A stretch of DNA of 35,782 nt, taken from the NCBI GenBank assembly GCA_027307325.1, contig DAHUXE010000175.1:1-35782 (forward strand), written 5' to 3'. This stretch comes from Gammaproteobacteria bacterium (lineage in GTDB: Bacteria; Pseudomonadota; Gammaproteobacteria; Steroidobacterales; Steroidobacteraceae). Positions 1 through 8,581 of this stretch are shown here, piece after piece. How positions within the stretch are numbered: the stretch's first letter is position 1; the number at the start of each line of letters is the position of its first letter. Below the pieces are notes generated by a model. The model worked only from the letters and a program-made list of their open reading frames with translations. It made no database searches and was not told where the DNA came from. The position numbers and the translations under genes are program-made.

Positions 1-2443
1 CGCGCTTGCCCGCAGCTCCCTTGCCGGCCGTCCGCGCAGCCTTCGGTTGCTCGGCGGGTGCGGCCGCCGCTGCCGCCGCATCGCCGCCCGCCGCTGCACG
101 GGTCTGCTTGCCACGGCGGAAGCGCCCGAAGCGTGCGCCGCGCTCGGGGGCGGCGGCGAGCATCGCCTTGCACTCCTCCAGTGCCAGGCTCTTCGGGTCG
201 CGGTCCTTGGGCACCTTGGCGTTCTTCTTCCTGTCCGTCACGTACGGGCCGTAACGGCCGTTCAGCACCTGAATCCCGTCCTCGGGAAAGTCGCGGATCA
301 GGCGCGCCGCGTCCGCTTCCTGCTTCAGGCGGATGACCTCGAGCGCCCGCTCGAGCGTAACCGTCCAGGGATCGTCCTCCTTGAGGGAGACGAACTTGGC
401 TCCGTACTTCACGTAGGGGCCGAAGCGGCCCACGTTGGCGACGACGGTCTCGCCCAGCGCGGTGGCGCCGAGCGTGCGCGGGAGCTTGAAGAGCTCCATC
501 GCGTCGTCGAGCGTGATCGCATCCATCTTCTGCCCGGGCTTGAGGCCCGCAAAGCGCGGCTTCTCCTCGTCGTCCTTGGTGCCGATCTGCACGAACGGTC
601 CGTAGCGGCCCATGCGCACCGTGACCGGCTTGCCGCTCGCTGCGTCCTTGCCGAGCTCGCGCGCCATGGCGACCTGCTCGCGGGTGACGGTCTTCTCGAT
701 CCTCTCGACCTGGTTGATGAACGGCTTCCAGAACTTGGCGAGCGGGGTCGTCCAGGACTCCTCGCCGCGCGACACCGCATCGAGCTCGTCCTCCATCGCC
801 GCCGTGAAGCCGTACTCCACGTAGCGGTGAAAGTGATGGGTGAGGAAGCGGTTGACGATCTTGCCGATGTCGGTCGGCACGAAGCGGCGGCTGTCCATCT
901 CGACGTACTCGCGGTCCTGCAGTGTCGAGATGATCGAAGCGTAGGTGGAGGGACGGCCGATTCCATGCTCCTCGAGGGCCTTGACCAGCGAGGCCTCGCT
1001 GTAGCGCGGCGGCGGCTCGGTGAAATGCTGCTCGGCTTTGAGCGCGCTCAGCGCGATGCGCTCGCCTTCCCGCATCGGCGGCAGCACGTGATCGCCCTCG
1101 TCGGTCTTGGGCTCGTCACTGTCTTCCTGGTAGACCGACATGTAGCCGGGCTTCACCAGGGTCGAGCCGTTGGCACGCAGCAGATGGCGCGCGGGACCGT
1201 CGGGCCCGGCCAGCAGGTCGACCGCCACGGTGTCGAACAGCGCGTGGGCCATCTGCGATGCGACCGCGCGCTTCCAGATGAGCGAATACAGCCGATAGAG
1301 GTCGTCCTCGATCTTGCCCTCGATGTCCGCCGGCGTGATGGCGGCCGAGGTGGGACGGATCGCCTCGTGCGCTTCCTGCGCGTTCTTCGACTTGGTCTTG
1401 TAGACGCGCGGCTCCTCGGCCACCTCGTCCTTGCCATAGAGCCGGGCCGCGACCTCGCGGATCTCCTGCACGGCCTCACCCGCCAGCGACACGGAGTCGG
1501 TGCGCATGTAGGTGATCAGGCCGACGCTGCCCTCGCCGATGTCGAGACCCTCGTAGAGCTGCTGTGCGAGGCGCATGGTGCGCCGTGCGTTGAAGCCGAG
1601 CTTGCGCGCGGCCTCCTGCTGCAGCGTCGAGGTGGTGAAAGGCGGCGCCGGGTTGCGGCGGCGCTGCTTGCGGTCGATGGCGAGCACGCCGAGGGCCGCT
1701 TCCCCGCCCGCGCTGCGGGCGGCGGCGGCGATGGCGCGCTCGGCCTCGCGCGCCGCCGTTTCGTTGGTGAAGGTGAACTGCTCGACCTTGCCGCCGCGAT
1801 ACTCGAGGAGCTTCAACGGGAAGCTCTGCCCCGTGTGCGTGCCCTCGCCGTCGATGGTCCAGTACTCGAGCGCAATGAAGGCGGCGATCTCCTCCTCGCG
1901 CTCGCAGATCATGCGCAGCGCCGGGCTCTGCACCCGGCCGGCCGAAAGCCCGCGCCGCACCTTCTTCCACAGCAGCGGCGAGAGGTTGAAGCCCACCAGG
2001 TAGTCGAGCGCGCGGCGCGCCTGCTGGGCGTTGACCAGGTCGAGCGACAGGTCGCGCGGCTGCTCGACCGCGGCGCGGATCGCGTTGCGGGTGATCTCGT
2101 AGAACACCACGCGCCGCACGTCCTTGCCGTTCAGCTCGCCGCGCTCGCGCAGGATCTCCTTCAGGTGCCAGGCGATCGCCTCGCCCTCGCGGTCCGGGTC
2201 GGTGGCGAGATACAGGGCGCGCGATTTCTTGAGAGTGCGCGCGATGGCTTCCACGTGGCGCAGGTTCTTCTCCAGCACCTGGTACTTCATCGCGTAGCCG
2301 TTGTCCGGATCGACCGCGCCCTCCTTGGGCACGAGATCGCGCACGTGGCCGTAGGAGGCGAGCACGTCGAAGTCGCGGCCGAGATACTTCTTGATCGTCT
2401 TGGCCTTGGCGGGGGACTCGACTATGACGAGGTTGTCTGCCAT
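1..2443 (-). CDS. topA: DNA topoisomerase I (3' end beyond window)
   Basis: Type IA topoisomerase that relaxes negative supercoils by a transient 5'-phosphotyrosyl link. It starts at ATG 2443 with MADNLVIVESPAKAKTIKKY, the Toprim-domain opening of the family. The active-site motif GLITYMRTDSV is visible, with the tyrosine at residue 312 (codon 1508-1510). The C-terminal part carries repeats of the G-R-[FY]-G-P-[FY]-V type, as in TopA forms that use these repeats instead of classical zinc ribbons. An Ala/Lys/Arg-rich low-complexity tail follows and runs off the window after about 814 residues, so the stop is not seen. It lies downstream of smg in the same direction, but a terminator at 2474-2495 separates them. 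Such basic tails are common in TopA and probably aid DNA or RNA polymerase contact (inference). Confidence 0.97.
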   Translation of the reverse strand, partial: MADNLVIVESPAKAKTIKKYLGRDFDVLASYGHVRDLVPKEGAVDPDNGYAMKYQVLEKNLRHVEAIARTLKKSRALYLATDPDREGEAIAWHLKEILRERGELNGKDVRRVVFYEITRNAIRAAVEQPRDLSLDLVNAQQARRALDYLVGFNLSPLLWKKVRRGLSAGRVQSPALRMICEREEEIAAFIALEYWTIDGEGTHTGQSFPLKLLEYRGGKVEQFTFTNETAAREAERAIAAAARSAGGEAALGVLAIDRKQRRRNPAPPFTTSTLQQEAARKLGFNARRTMRLAQQLYEGLDIGEGSVGLITYMRTDSVSLAGEAVQEIREVAARLYGKDEVAEEPRVYKTKSKNAQEAHEAIRPTSAAITPADIEGKIEDDLYRLYSLIWKRAVASQMAHALFDTVAVDLLAGPDGPARHLLRANGSTLVKPGYMSVYQEDSDEPKTDEGDHVLPPMREGERIALSALKAEQHFTEPPPRYSEASLVKALEEHGIGRPSTYASIISTLQDREYVEMDSRRFVPTDIGKIVNRFLTHHFHRYVEYGFTAAMEDELDAVSRGEESWTTPLAKFWKPFINQVERIEKTVTREQVAMARELGKDAASGKPVTVRMGRYGPFVQIGTKDDEEKPRFAGLKPGQKMDAITLDDAMELFKLPRTLGATALGETVVANVGRFGPYVKYGAKFVSLKEDDPWTVTLERALEVIRLKQEADAARLIRDFPEDGIQVLNGRYGPYVTDRKKNAKVPKDRDPKSLALEECKAMLAAAPERGARFGRFRRGKQTRAAAGGDAAAAAAAPAEQPKAARTAGKGAAGKR

Positions 2444-2473
2444 CTGGGAGAAAAAAGCCCGAGCCTTAAGACG

Positions 2474-2495
2474 AAAAACCGCGGACGAGCCGCGG
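2474..2495 (-). terminator. Intrinsic terminator between smg and topA
   Basis: Read on the minus strand, a CCGCGG/CCGCGG stem with a 5-base loop is followed at once by TTTTT. It lies 35 bases past the smg stop and 31 bases before the topA start. Transcription of the LysM-dprA-smg genes would therefore end here, at least partly, and topA would need its own promoter in the remaining leader or depend on read-through. No clear -35/-10 pair for topA is visible in the short gap. Confidence 0.6.
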
Positions 2496-2530
2496 ACCAG
2501 AGCCACAACGCGCGCGCCCGGGCGGGCGCA

Positions 2531-3007
2531 TCAATGCGGCGCCCCCGGGCGATTGTCGGACACCAGCCCGTCGAGCCGCTCGAAGGCGAGCTCCTGCCCC
2601 GGCTGGCTCGAGAGCACCATCAGCACCACCCATTTGAGCTGCTCGGTGTCGGGCTCGTCGGCATCGAGCGCCAGCATGCGCTCGATGACGAGCTCGCGCT
2701 GCTGCGGCGCGAGCACGCCCAGGTGCTCGAGCGTCAGGAGAAATCCGCGGCACTCGGTCGAGAGGCGCGTGAGCTCGCTGTCGGAGAACACGCGCACGCC
2801 CGCCTGCGGCGCGCCCGGCAACGGCGGTCGGTCGCGCCCGAAGGCGAGGTCGGTGAGCCAGTCGAGCGCGCGCTCGACCTTTGCCGGCGTGAAGCCGGCG
2901 CGCTCGAGATCACGCGCCAGATGCTCGCGCTGCGGCACCTGCGGCGCATCCGCGAGCATGTACCGGTCGAAGACGTAGATCAGGATGTCGAGAATACTGC
3001 CAGTCAT
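2531..3007 (-). CDS. smg: Smg family protein (DUF494)
   Basis: A 158-residue protein beginning MTGSILDILIYVFDRYM, the usual opening of Smg/DUF494 proteins and of their usual length. The family is soluble, acidic and helical, and found mainly in Beta- and Gammaproteobacteria. Its biochemical role is not established. It starts three bases after the dprA stop, and the dprA-smg-topA order is the classical one for the family, so co-transcription with dprA is likely. No signal peptide or membrane segment is seen. Identity rests on the N-terminal motif, length and neighbourhood together. Confidence 0.93.
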   Translation of the reverse strand: MTGSILDILIYVFDRYMLADAPQVPQREHLARDLERAGFTPAKVERALDWLTDLAFGRDRPPLPGAPQAGVRVFSDSELTRLSTECRGFLLTLEHLGVLAPQQRELVIERMLALDADEPDTEQLKWVVLMVLSSQPGQELAFERLDGLVSDNRPGAPH

Positions 3008-3010
3008 CTT

Positions 3011-4102
3011 TTAAGGTATGCGGCCATACCGGCCGCCCGGAAGAGCCGCCACACGTCCTTCGAGCTCGAGTATCAACAGCATCGAGGCGATTGACTCGCT
3101 CGGCAGCTCGGTGCGCGCCACCAGACTATCGATGGTCGCGGGTGCAAAACCGAGCGCATCTAACAGCATTTCATACTCCTTGTCCAATTCGCGCCGCTCC
3201 GGGCGCGCCGCCGGCGGTCCCGTAAGTCGTTCTTTTGAAAAAGAAAATCCGAGCTCGCTCGTGACGTCGCCGGCCTTCTCGACGAGAACCGCCCCGGCTC
3301 TGATGAGTTGGTGACAGCCGCGCGAGAGGGGGCTGTGGATCGAGCCCGGAATGGCGAACACTCCACGGCCGGCCTCGAGCGCGTGATGAGCGGTGATGAG
3401 CGAGCCGCTGTCGCGCGCCGCCTCCACGACCAGCGTGCCGAGCGTGAGGCCCGCGATGATGCGATTGCGCCGTGGGAAGTTGCGGCGCAGCGGCGCGCTG
3501 CCCGGCGGGAGCTCCGACACCAGCGCGCCGCGCGCGCGGATGCGCTCGGCGAGCGTGCGGTTGGCGGACGGATACACCCGGTCGAGGCCGGTGCCGAACA
3601 CGGCGACGGTCGCGCCGTCGGCCTTGAGCGCGCCCTCATGGCTCGCCGCGTCGATGCCGGTGGCGAGACCGCTCGTCACCGTGAATCCCGCGCGCGCGAA
3701 CCAGGCGGCAAACTCGTGCGCCGTCGAGCGGCCGGCGGGCGTCGGGCTGCGCGAGCCGACCATCGCGAGCTGCGGCGTGGCGAGCAGCGGCACCGAGCCC
3801 TGCACGTAGAGCGCCGCCGGTGCGTCCGCGGTCTGCCTGAGCAGCGGCGGGTAGCCGGGATCGGTGCTGAGGATGATCACGGTGCCGCTTTGCTCGAGCC
3901 ATTCGAGATCGGCGGCCACGGCGCGCTCGTCGGGTGCGTTCAGCCAGGCCCGCGCCGCGGGTGGCAGCTCGATCCGCGCCGCGCAGCGCGCCAGAGACAC
4001 CGGGGCGAGCTCGCCGCCGGCGGCCGCGAGCAGCGCGTCGGCGGCCGGCGCGGTGAGTCCCGGGGTGCGGGCCAGTGTCGCGCGTGCCACCCTTGAGTCC
4101 AT
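3011..4102 (-). CDS. dprA: DNA-processing protein DprA
   Basis: A 363-residue DprA/Smf protein, which binds incoming single-stranded DNA and loads RecA during natural transformation. The N-terminal part (about residues 1-70) fits the helix-hairpin region. The Rossmann-like core (about 110-280) shows MVGSRSPTPAG, SGLATGIDAASHEGAL, FGTGLDRVYP, FPRRNRIIAGL and GSLITAHHALEAGR, all hallmark DprA blocks. The last 60 residues match the winged-helix C-terminal domain. Chosen start is ATG 4102; the upstream sequence has no strong Shine-Dalgarno. It sits between a LysM lipoprotein gene and smg on the same strand. With the TfoX-domain gene at 12909 it suggests that DNA-uptake functions exist, though dprA is widespread in non-competent species too. 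Confidence 0.96.
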   Translation of the reverse strand: MDSRVARATLARTPGLTAPAADALLAAAGGELAPVSLARCAARIELPPAARAWLNAPDERAVAADLEWLEQSGTVIILSTDPGYPPLLRQTADAPAALYVQGSVPLLATPQLAMVGSRSPTPAGRSTAHEFAAWFARAGFTVTSGLATGIDAASHEGALKADGATVAVFGTGLDRVYPSANRTLAERIRARGALVSELPPGSAPLRRNFPRRNRIIAGLTLGTLVVEAARDSGSLITAHHALEAGRGVFAIPGSIHSPLSRGCHQLIRAGAVLVEKAGDVTSELGFSFSKERLTGPPAARPERRELDKEYEMLLDALGFAPATIDSLVARTELPSESIASMLLILELEGRVAALPGGRYGRIP

Positions 4103-4194
4103 GGCGCGCGAGCATAAGGCAAGCGCGCGCGCCGCGAACGCGGCACGGCGCTTAACGCTGCTAACGGATCAGCTTTGCGTGACTGCCGCGATTC

Positions 4195-5478
4195 TCAAGG
4201 GTTGCGGACCACGTCGCCGACGTGAATGTTGTCCGAGGCGCCGAGGATGAGCGCGTAGCTCATGCGGTCATAGACCCTGAAGACCAGCGCCGTGCCGGTG
4301 CGCTCGTCGGGGAGCTTCACTTTGGGCGCGAAGGAGGTGCCGATGCCGGCCCCCATGGTGGAGATGCTGCGGCCGCCGCGATAGAGGTCGCGGACGGTAT
4401 CGCCGGTCCCGTCGACCGCGAGGACGTTGCCGGCCACGAGTCCGTGGCCCCTGCCGCGGTTGATGGCGACCACCCCGAACTGTCCGACGTGATCGGTGCC
4501 GCCCATCACGGCGATGATGTGACCGCGAATGTCGCTCGCGGGGGCGCGCAGCGTGAAGTTGACCGGCGTGGCTTCCTCGGTGGCCGTCACCAGGCGGTCG
4601 CCCGCCACGGTCTCGAGCGCCGAGTCGGTGAGCAGCGCCTTGGCGGGATTCCCCGGCCGCTCGACCAGCGCGGTCGCCGTGTAGATGCCCTCGTAGCCGA
4701 GCAGCGCATTGTCGTCCGGGTCGCGCAGCTCATCGCCCACGTGCATCACCGCGTAGCGTGAGTTCTGCTCGGCGCTCAGGTTCGCGATGTAGACCTCGAT
4801 GCCCGAGCCGCCCACCTGGTGAGAGTCGCGGAAGGCGAGCACGTAGGGGGCGGTGTTGATCTGATCGCGCGTCAGCAGGCGCGGATGCGCGAGGAATGCC
4901 TGGATCGCCGAGTAAGGTATGGTCGGTATCGCCTGATCGAGCGCGCTGCTGCGCAGGCGCGGATCGAGCTTCACCGAGTCGAGTCGCGCGGCGCCGGCCT
5001 GCGCAACCGTCACCTGCGGGCTGCCGTTGGCGCCGAAGGCGAGCGCCAGCGTGTCGCCGGGATAGATCAGGTGCGGGTTCGGAATATGCGGATTGATGAT
5101 CCACACCTCGGGCCACAGCCACGGATCCTTGAGGAACATCGTGGCGATGCCCCAGAGCGTGTCGCCCTTCTTGACGACGTAGCTCTTCGGTGCGCTCGGA
5201 TTCAGGACGCTCGCGGGAACCGGCTCCGCGGGGGCGGCAGCGGGCGCGGGTGCCTGCGTCTCGGCGCCGGCGATGGCGGCCTCGGTGGCCGTCATGTCCG
5301 CTGCCGGGGCGGTCTCGGCGGCCTCCGTGCTCGTGCTCGCCGCGGGTGCGGCGGCCGCGCCTTGCGCGGCAGCGGAATCGGAATGCCTGAAGGGGAAATG
5401 CCCACACCCGGCGAGCGCCTGCGACAGCGCGAGCAGGCCCGCACCCAGGCGGGCTCCAAGTAATTGATTAGAGACCAT
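4195..5478 (-). CDS. LysM-domain lipoprotein
   Basis: A 427-residue exported protein. Start ATG 5478 is preceded by a strong GAGGAGTGGAGG ribosome site; it is preferred over an upstream in-frame start at 5511 because it places a signal peptide ending in the lipobox LAGC (Cys25) correctly. An Ala/Pro/Glu-rich linker (about 26-96) leads to one LysM domain (about 99-147) with the YVVKKGDTLWGIA and NPHLIYPGDTL motifs, which bind peptidoglycan. The remaining 280 residues hold no domain I recognise by name. LysM proteins of this build commonly lie next to dprA in Gammaproteobacteria. The likely location is the inner leaflet of the outer membrane, tethered to the wall. A link to DNA uptake is only suggested by the neighbour. 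Confidence 0.9.
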   Translation of the reverse strand: MVSNQLLGARLGAGLLALSQALAGCGHFPFRHSDSAAAQGAAAAPAASTSTEAAETAPAADMTATEAAIAGAETQAPAPAAAPAEPVPASVLNPSAPKSYVVKKGDTLWGIATMFLKDPWLWPEVWIINPHIPNPHLIYPGDTLALAFGANGSPQVTVAQAGAARLDSVKLDPRLRSSALDQAIPTIPYSAIQAFLAHPRLLTRDQINTAPYVLAFRDSHQVGGSGIEVYIANLSAEQNSRYAVMHVGDELRDPDDNALLGYEGIYTATALVERPGNPAKALLTDSALETVAGDRLVTATEEATPVNFTLRAPASDIRGHIIAVMGGTDHVGQFGVVAINRGRGHGLVAGNVLAVDGTGDTVRDLYRGGRSISTMGAGIGTSFAPKVKLPDERTGTALVFRVYDRMSYALILGASDNIHVGDVVRNP

Positions 5479-5533
5479 CCTCCACTCCTCTTTGCACGAG
5501 GTGGGGCACACAAGCAGCGCCCGAGATTCTAAT

Positions 5534-5542
5534 TGTTATACT
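5534..5542 (+). promoter_or_regulatory. Candidate extended -10 promoter for def
   Basis: TG-T-TATACT matches an extended -10 element in the AT-richer gap between the divergent LysM and def genes. No good -35 hexamer lies 17 bases upstream, which fits an extended -10 promoter. It would give a leader of about 80 bases before the def ATG at 5628. The reverse strand has TTGACA and TATAAC in the same gap, but 32 bases apart, too far to form a standard promoter for the LysM gene. Confidence 0.4.
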
Positions 5543-5627
5543 GGCATGCCGCCCATTTGGCAGATGAATTAATGTCAAAATCGTGCGCTGGATCACGGGC
5601 GGCGGCGCCCCCACATACGGCGAGATC

Positions 5628-6173
5628 ATGGCCCAAAGAACCATCCTGGAGTTCCCGGATCCCCGGCTGCGCACGCGCGCCAGACCGGTGACCGCATTCG
5701 ATGCCGCGCTCGGGACGCTGATCGACGATCTGTTCGAGACAATGTACGCCGCACCCGGCATCGGGCTCGCGGCCACGCAGATCGACGTGCACCAGCGGGT
5801 CATCGTCATCGATCTCTCGAGCGACCGCAGCGGCCAGCTCGCCCTCGTCAATCCCGAGATCCTCGCCCGCGAGGGCGAGGCGAGCACCGAGGAAGGATGT
5901 CTCTCGGTGCCGGGGATCTTCGACGAAGTGAAGCGGGCGGCGAAGGTGCGGGTGCGCGCCCGGGACCGCACGGGTGCGGTGCTCGAGCGCGACTACGACG
6001 AGACCCTCGCGGTGTGCATCCAGCACGAGATGGATCATCTCGAGGGGAAGCTGTTCGTCGACTATCTCTCCGACCTCAAGCGCGAGCGGATCCGCAAGAA
6101 GCTCGACAAGGAGCGCAAGGAGCGTTCGGCGCACGTCGCGGCGCCAGAGAGCCGCGCGCACCGCGCCTATTAA
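5628..6173 (+). CDS. def: Peptide deformylase
   Basis: Removes the formyl group from the N-terminal methionine of new proteins using a bound divalent metal. The three family motifs are present: [13 protein letters not shown] and QHEMDHLEG, giving the Cys and two His metal ligands and the catalytic Glu. Chosen start ATG 5628 gives [15 protein letters not shown], matching the family N-terminus, and 181 residues; an in-frame ATG at 5583 would add 15 unusual residues. It leads the def-fmt-rsmB block. The stop codon is followed within two bases by repeat element copy A, which separates def from fmt by 101 bases, unusual for this normally close pair. Confidence 0.97.
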   Translation: MAQRTILEFPDPRLRTRARPVTAFDAALGTLIDDLFETMYAAPGIGLAATQIDVHQRVIVIDLSSDRSGQLALVNPEILAREGEASTEEGCLSVPGIFDEVKRAAKVRVRARDRTGAVLERDYDETLAVCIQHEMDHLEGKLFVDYLSDLKRERIRKKLDKERKERSAHVAAPESRAHRAY

Positions 6174-6174
6174 A

Positions 6175-6264
6175 TGGGCAAAAGTCGCCTTCGGCGCTTT
6201 TGCGGACAGCGCCTGCGTTTGCGCCGGCAAAGAGCGCGGTCTTTGCCGGCTGCTCAGTGCCGGG
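6175..6264 (+). repeat. Two-hairpin intergenic element, copy A
   Basis: The first of three related elements (others at 27353 and 34312). Hairpin 1 (6178-6203) pairs GCAAAAG with CTTTTGC and CGCC with GGCG around a TTC loop, with one bulged T. Hairpin 2 (6223-6250) is a perfect 11-bp stem, GCCGGCAAAGA with TCTTTGCCGGC, around a 6-base GC-rich loop. It starts two bases after the def stop and lies inside the def-fmt gap. No T-tract follows either hairpin, so it is not a canonical intrinsic terminator. The shared stem motifs GCAAAAG/CTTTTGC make hairpins 1 and 2 partly interchangeable. Confidence 0.85.
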
Positions 6265-6274
6265 GCTGTTAGCG

Positions 6275-7204
6275 TTGCGCGTCGCCTTCGCCGGCACGCC
6301 GGAATTCGCGGTGCCTGCGCTCGAGGCGCTGCTCGCGCTCCACCGCGTCGTCGGCATCCTCACACAGCCCGACCGCCCGAGCGGCCGCGGCCGCCTTCTC
6401 GCCGCATCTCCCGTGAAGGCCCTTGCCGAGGGGCACCACCTGCCGTGCCTGCAGCCGGCGACTCTGCGTGCAGAGGCACCGCTCGCCGCGCTCGCCGCCT
6501 GGAACCCCGACGTTCTCGTGGTCGTAGCCTACGGGCTCATCCTGCCGCCCGCGGTGCTCGGGCTCCCGCGTCACGGCTGTCTCAACATTCACGCCTCGAT
6601 CCTGCCGCGCTGGCGGGGCGCCGCTCCCGTGCAGCGCGCGATCCTCGCGGGCGATCCGGTCACGGGCGTCAGCATCATGCGGATGGACGAGGGACTCGAC
6701 ACCGGTCCCGTGCTCCTCACGCGGGAGAGCGCCATCGGCGCGCACGACACCGGCGGCTCGCTTACCCGCGCGCTCGCGGCGCTCGGCGCGGCGGCACTCA
6801 TCGACGCGCTCGAGGGCGTTGCCGCCGGGACGCTCGAGGCGCAGCCACAGCCACGCGAGGGCGCCACCTACGCGGCCAAGATCGGCAAATCCGAGGCTCG
6901 CATCGACTGGAGCCTCGACGCGGCGAGGATCGAGCGCCAGGTGCGGGCCTTCGATCCCTGGCCGATCGCCGAGACTGCCCTCGACGGGCAGCGCCTCCGC
7001 ATCCATTCTGCTGAGAATATGCAGGCAAGTGACGTTAAAAGCCATGATTCTGGTGCGATCATCTCAGTACGAGACGGTATCATGCTGGTCCAGTGTGGCC
7101 AGGGCCTGCTCGGCATCCGCAGAGTCCAGAAGCCGGGCGGGCGGGTCCTCGAGGTGTCCGAATTCGCTCACAACCTCGATCTCGTGGGCCGGCGTCTTGG
7201 CTAG
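6275..7204 (+). CDS. fmt: Methionyl-tRNA formyltransferase
   Basis: Transfers a formyl group from 10-formyl-THF to initiator Met-tRNA. The N-terminus reads (M)RVAFAGTPEFAVPAL, and the formyl-donor site motifs NIHASILPRWRGAAPVQRAI and MDEGLDTGPVL are intact, followed by the C-terminal tRNA-binding domain. The only start that gives the family N-terminus is TTG 6275; no ATG or GTG lies nearby in frame, and the Shine-Dalgarno is weak (CGGGGC). Length is 309 residues, slightly shorter than the usual 315. It follows repeat copy A and overlaps the start of rsmB by eight bases, so translational coupling to rsmB is likely. The weak start and the upstream hairpins hint at modest or regulated translation. 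Confidence 0.95.
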   Translation: MRVAFAGTPEFAVPALEALLALHRVVGILTQPDRPSGRGRLLAASPVKALAEGHHLPCLQPATLRAEAPLAALAAWNPDVLVVVAYGLILPPAVLGLPRHGCLNIHASILPRWRGAAPVQRAILAGDPVTGVSIMRMDEGLDTGPVLLTRESAIGAHDTGGSLTRALAALGAAALIDALEGVAAGTLEAQPQPREGATYAAKIGKSEARIDWSLDAARIERQVRAFDPWPIAETALDGQRLRIHSAENMQASDVKSHDSGAIISVRDGIMLVQCGQGLLGIRRVQKPGGRVLEVSEFAHNLDLVGRRLG

Positions 7205-8537
7205 GACGCCGTGGGCCCCGGGCGCCACGGCGCTGGCCGGGGCGGCCCGCGTCGTCGAGGCCGTCGTGGCGAGCGGCCGGTCGGCGGATGCCGCGCTCGC
7301 GGACGCGGAATCCACGGGTGAGCGAGCCGCCGTGCGTGCGATCGCGCTCGGGACGCTGCGCTGGTACCTGCGGCTCGCGCCGGCGCTCGAGGGATTGACG
7401 AAGCGGCCCTCCGGCATTGCGTCCCCGATACGCGCGCTGCTCGCCGTGAGCGCTCACCAGATCGAGTACTCGCGCAACGTGCCGCAGCAGACCGTGCACG
7501 CCGCGGTCGATGCGGCGCGCATCCTCGGCAGCGAGCGTTCCACCGGCCTCGTCAACGCGGTACTGCGCCGCTACCTCACGGAGCATACGGTCCTGCTCGC
7601 GCGGGTGGATCAGGAGCTGCCCGGACGCACCGCCCATCCCGCCTGGCTGGTCGAGCGGATCTGCGCCGCCTGGGGCGGGGCGTCCGAGGCGCTGCTCGCC
7701 GCCAACAACGCACATCCACCGCTCACGCTGCGCGTGGATCTCTCGCGTGCCAGTGCGGTGGACTACGTGGACCGGCTCCGCGAGGCCGGCATTGAAGCGC
7801 TGCCGATACAGTGGTGTCCGACTGCCGTGATTCTGCAGCGGCCAGTGCCCGTGGAGCGACTCCCCGGTTTCGCCGAAGGAGTGGTTTCCGTGCAGGATGC
7901 GGGAGCTCAGCTCGCGGCCCCGTTGCTCGCAGCCCGGGCGGGAATGCGGGTGCTCGACGTCTGCGCGGCGCCCGGGGGCAAGACCGGGCACATCCTGGAG
8001 CGGCTCGGCGAGGGGGTGGATGTCACGGCCGTCGACATCGAGGCGGCCAGAGTCGAGCTGATCCGTGAGAACCTCGTGCGCCTCAGGCGCGCAGCGCACC
8101 TGCGCGTCGGCGATGCGCGCGAGCCGCCAAGCTTCTGGGACGGGCGCCCCTTCGAGCGCATTCTGGTGGACGCCCCCTGCTCTTCCACGGGCGTCATCCG
8201 CCGGCACCCGGACATCAAGCTGCTGCGGCGCGCAAGCGACCTCCCGGCGCTCGCGACGGGTCAGCTCGCGATTCTCATGGCAGCCGAGCTCATGCTGGCC
8301 GTCGGCGGGCTGCTCGTCTATTGCACCTGCTCGGTACTTCCCGAGGAGAACGAGGCGATCGTGCAGCGCTTCCTCGAACGTGCGCCGCACATGCGGGCGG
8401 CTGGGATGCCACGCGCCGCCGAGCTCGCTCCCGGCGCCCTCGACCGGCCGGTGGGCATTCAGCTGTTATCCGGGGCAGAGGCGGGGACCGATGGGTTCTA
8501 TTATGCTTGTCTCGAAAAGACAACGGCCGGAACCTGA
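7197..8537 (+). CDS. rsmB: 16S rRNA m5C967 methyltransferase RsmB
   Basis: SAM-dependent enzyme that methylates C967 of 16S rRNA. The N-terminal NusB-like RNA-binding domain (about residues 10-140) contains VPQQTVHAAVDAARIL and GLVNAVLRRY. The Rossmann methyltransferase domain shows VQDAGAQLAAPLL, LDVCAAPGGKTGHIL (SAM site), DAPCSSTGVIRRHPDIK (the PC motif) and YCTCSVLPEENE (the catalytic TC motif). Both active-site cysteines are present. The most plausible start is TTG 7197, within the last codons of fmt and giving 446 residues; no ATG or GTG fits better. Gene order def-fmt-rsmB is ancient and common. Confidence 0.95.
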   Translation: MARTPWAPGATALAGAARVVEAVVASGRSADAALADAESTGERAAVRAIALGTLRWYLRLAPALEGLTKRPSGIASPIRALLAVSAHQIEYSRNVPQQTVHAAVDAARILGSERSTGLVNAVLRRYLTEHTVLLARVDQELPGRTAHPAWLVERICAAWGGASEALLAANNAHPPLTLRVDLSRASAVDYVDRLREAGIEALPIQWCPTAVILQRPVPVERLPGFAEGVVSVQDAGAQLAAPLLAARAGMRVLDVCAAPGGKTGHILERLGEGVDVTAVDIEAARVELIRENLVRLRRAAHLRVGDAREPPSFWDGRPFERILVDAPCSSTGVIRRHPDIKLLRRASDLPALATGQLAILMAAELMLAVGGLLVYCTCSVLPEENEAIVQRFLERAPHMRAAGMPRAAELAPGALDRPVGIQLLSGAEAGTDGFYYACLEKTTAGT

Positions 8538-8581
8538 GCGGTAAGCCACCAGTCCACCAATCGAGACCAGTCGTTGCATCC

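Noticed and set aside
47-3094. A 1015-codon open frame on the plus strand.
   Set aside because: It lies antisense to topA, smg and part of dprA. Its composition is that of a reverse-strand shadow in GC-rich DNA, and the minus-strand genes have clear family motifs.
5534-5582. A TTGACA/TATAAC pair on the minus strand as promoter of the LysM gene.
   Set aside because: The two hexamers are 32 bases apart, far from the usual 16-18.
6178-6250. Repeat hairpins as ordinary intrinsic terminators.
   Set aside because: No run of T follows either stem in any of the three copies, so the canonical model does not fit. Factor-dependent ending cannot be excluded.
6174-6272. A 32-codon Arg-rich small frame starting ATG inside repeat copy A.
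   Set aside because: The frame is not kept in copies B and C, while the hairpins are. The conservation is structural, not coding.
5897-6274. Upstream extension of the fmt reading frame across the end of def and the repeat.
   Set aside because: The family N-terminus begins at TTG 6275. The extension overlaps def in another frame and resembles no known domain.
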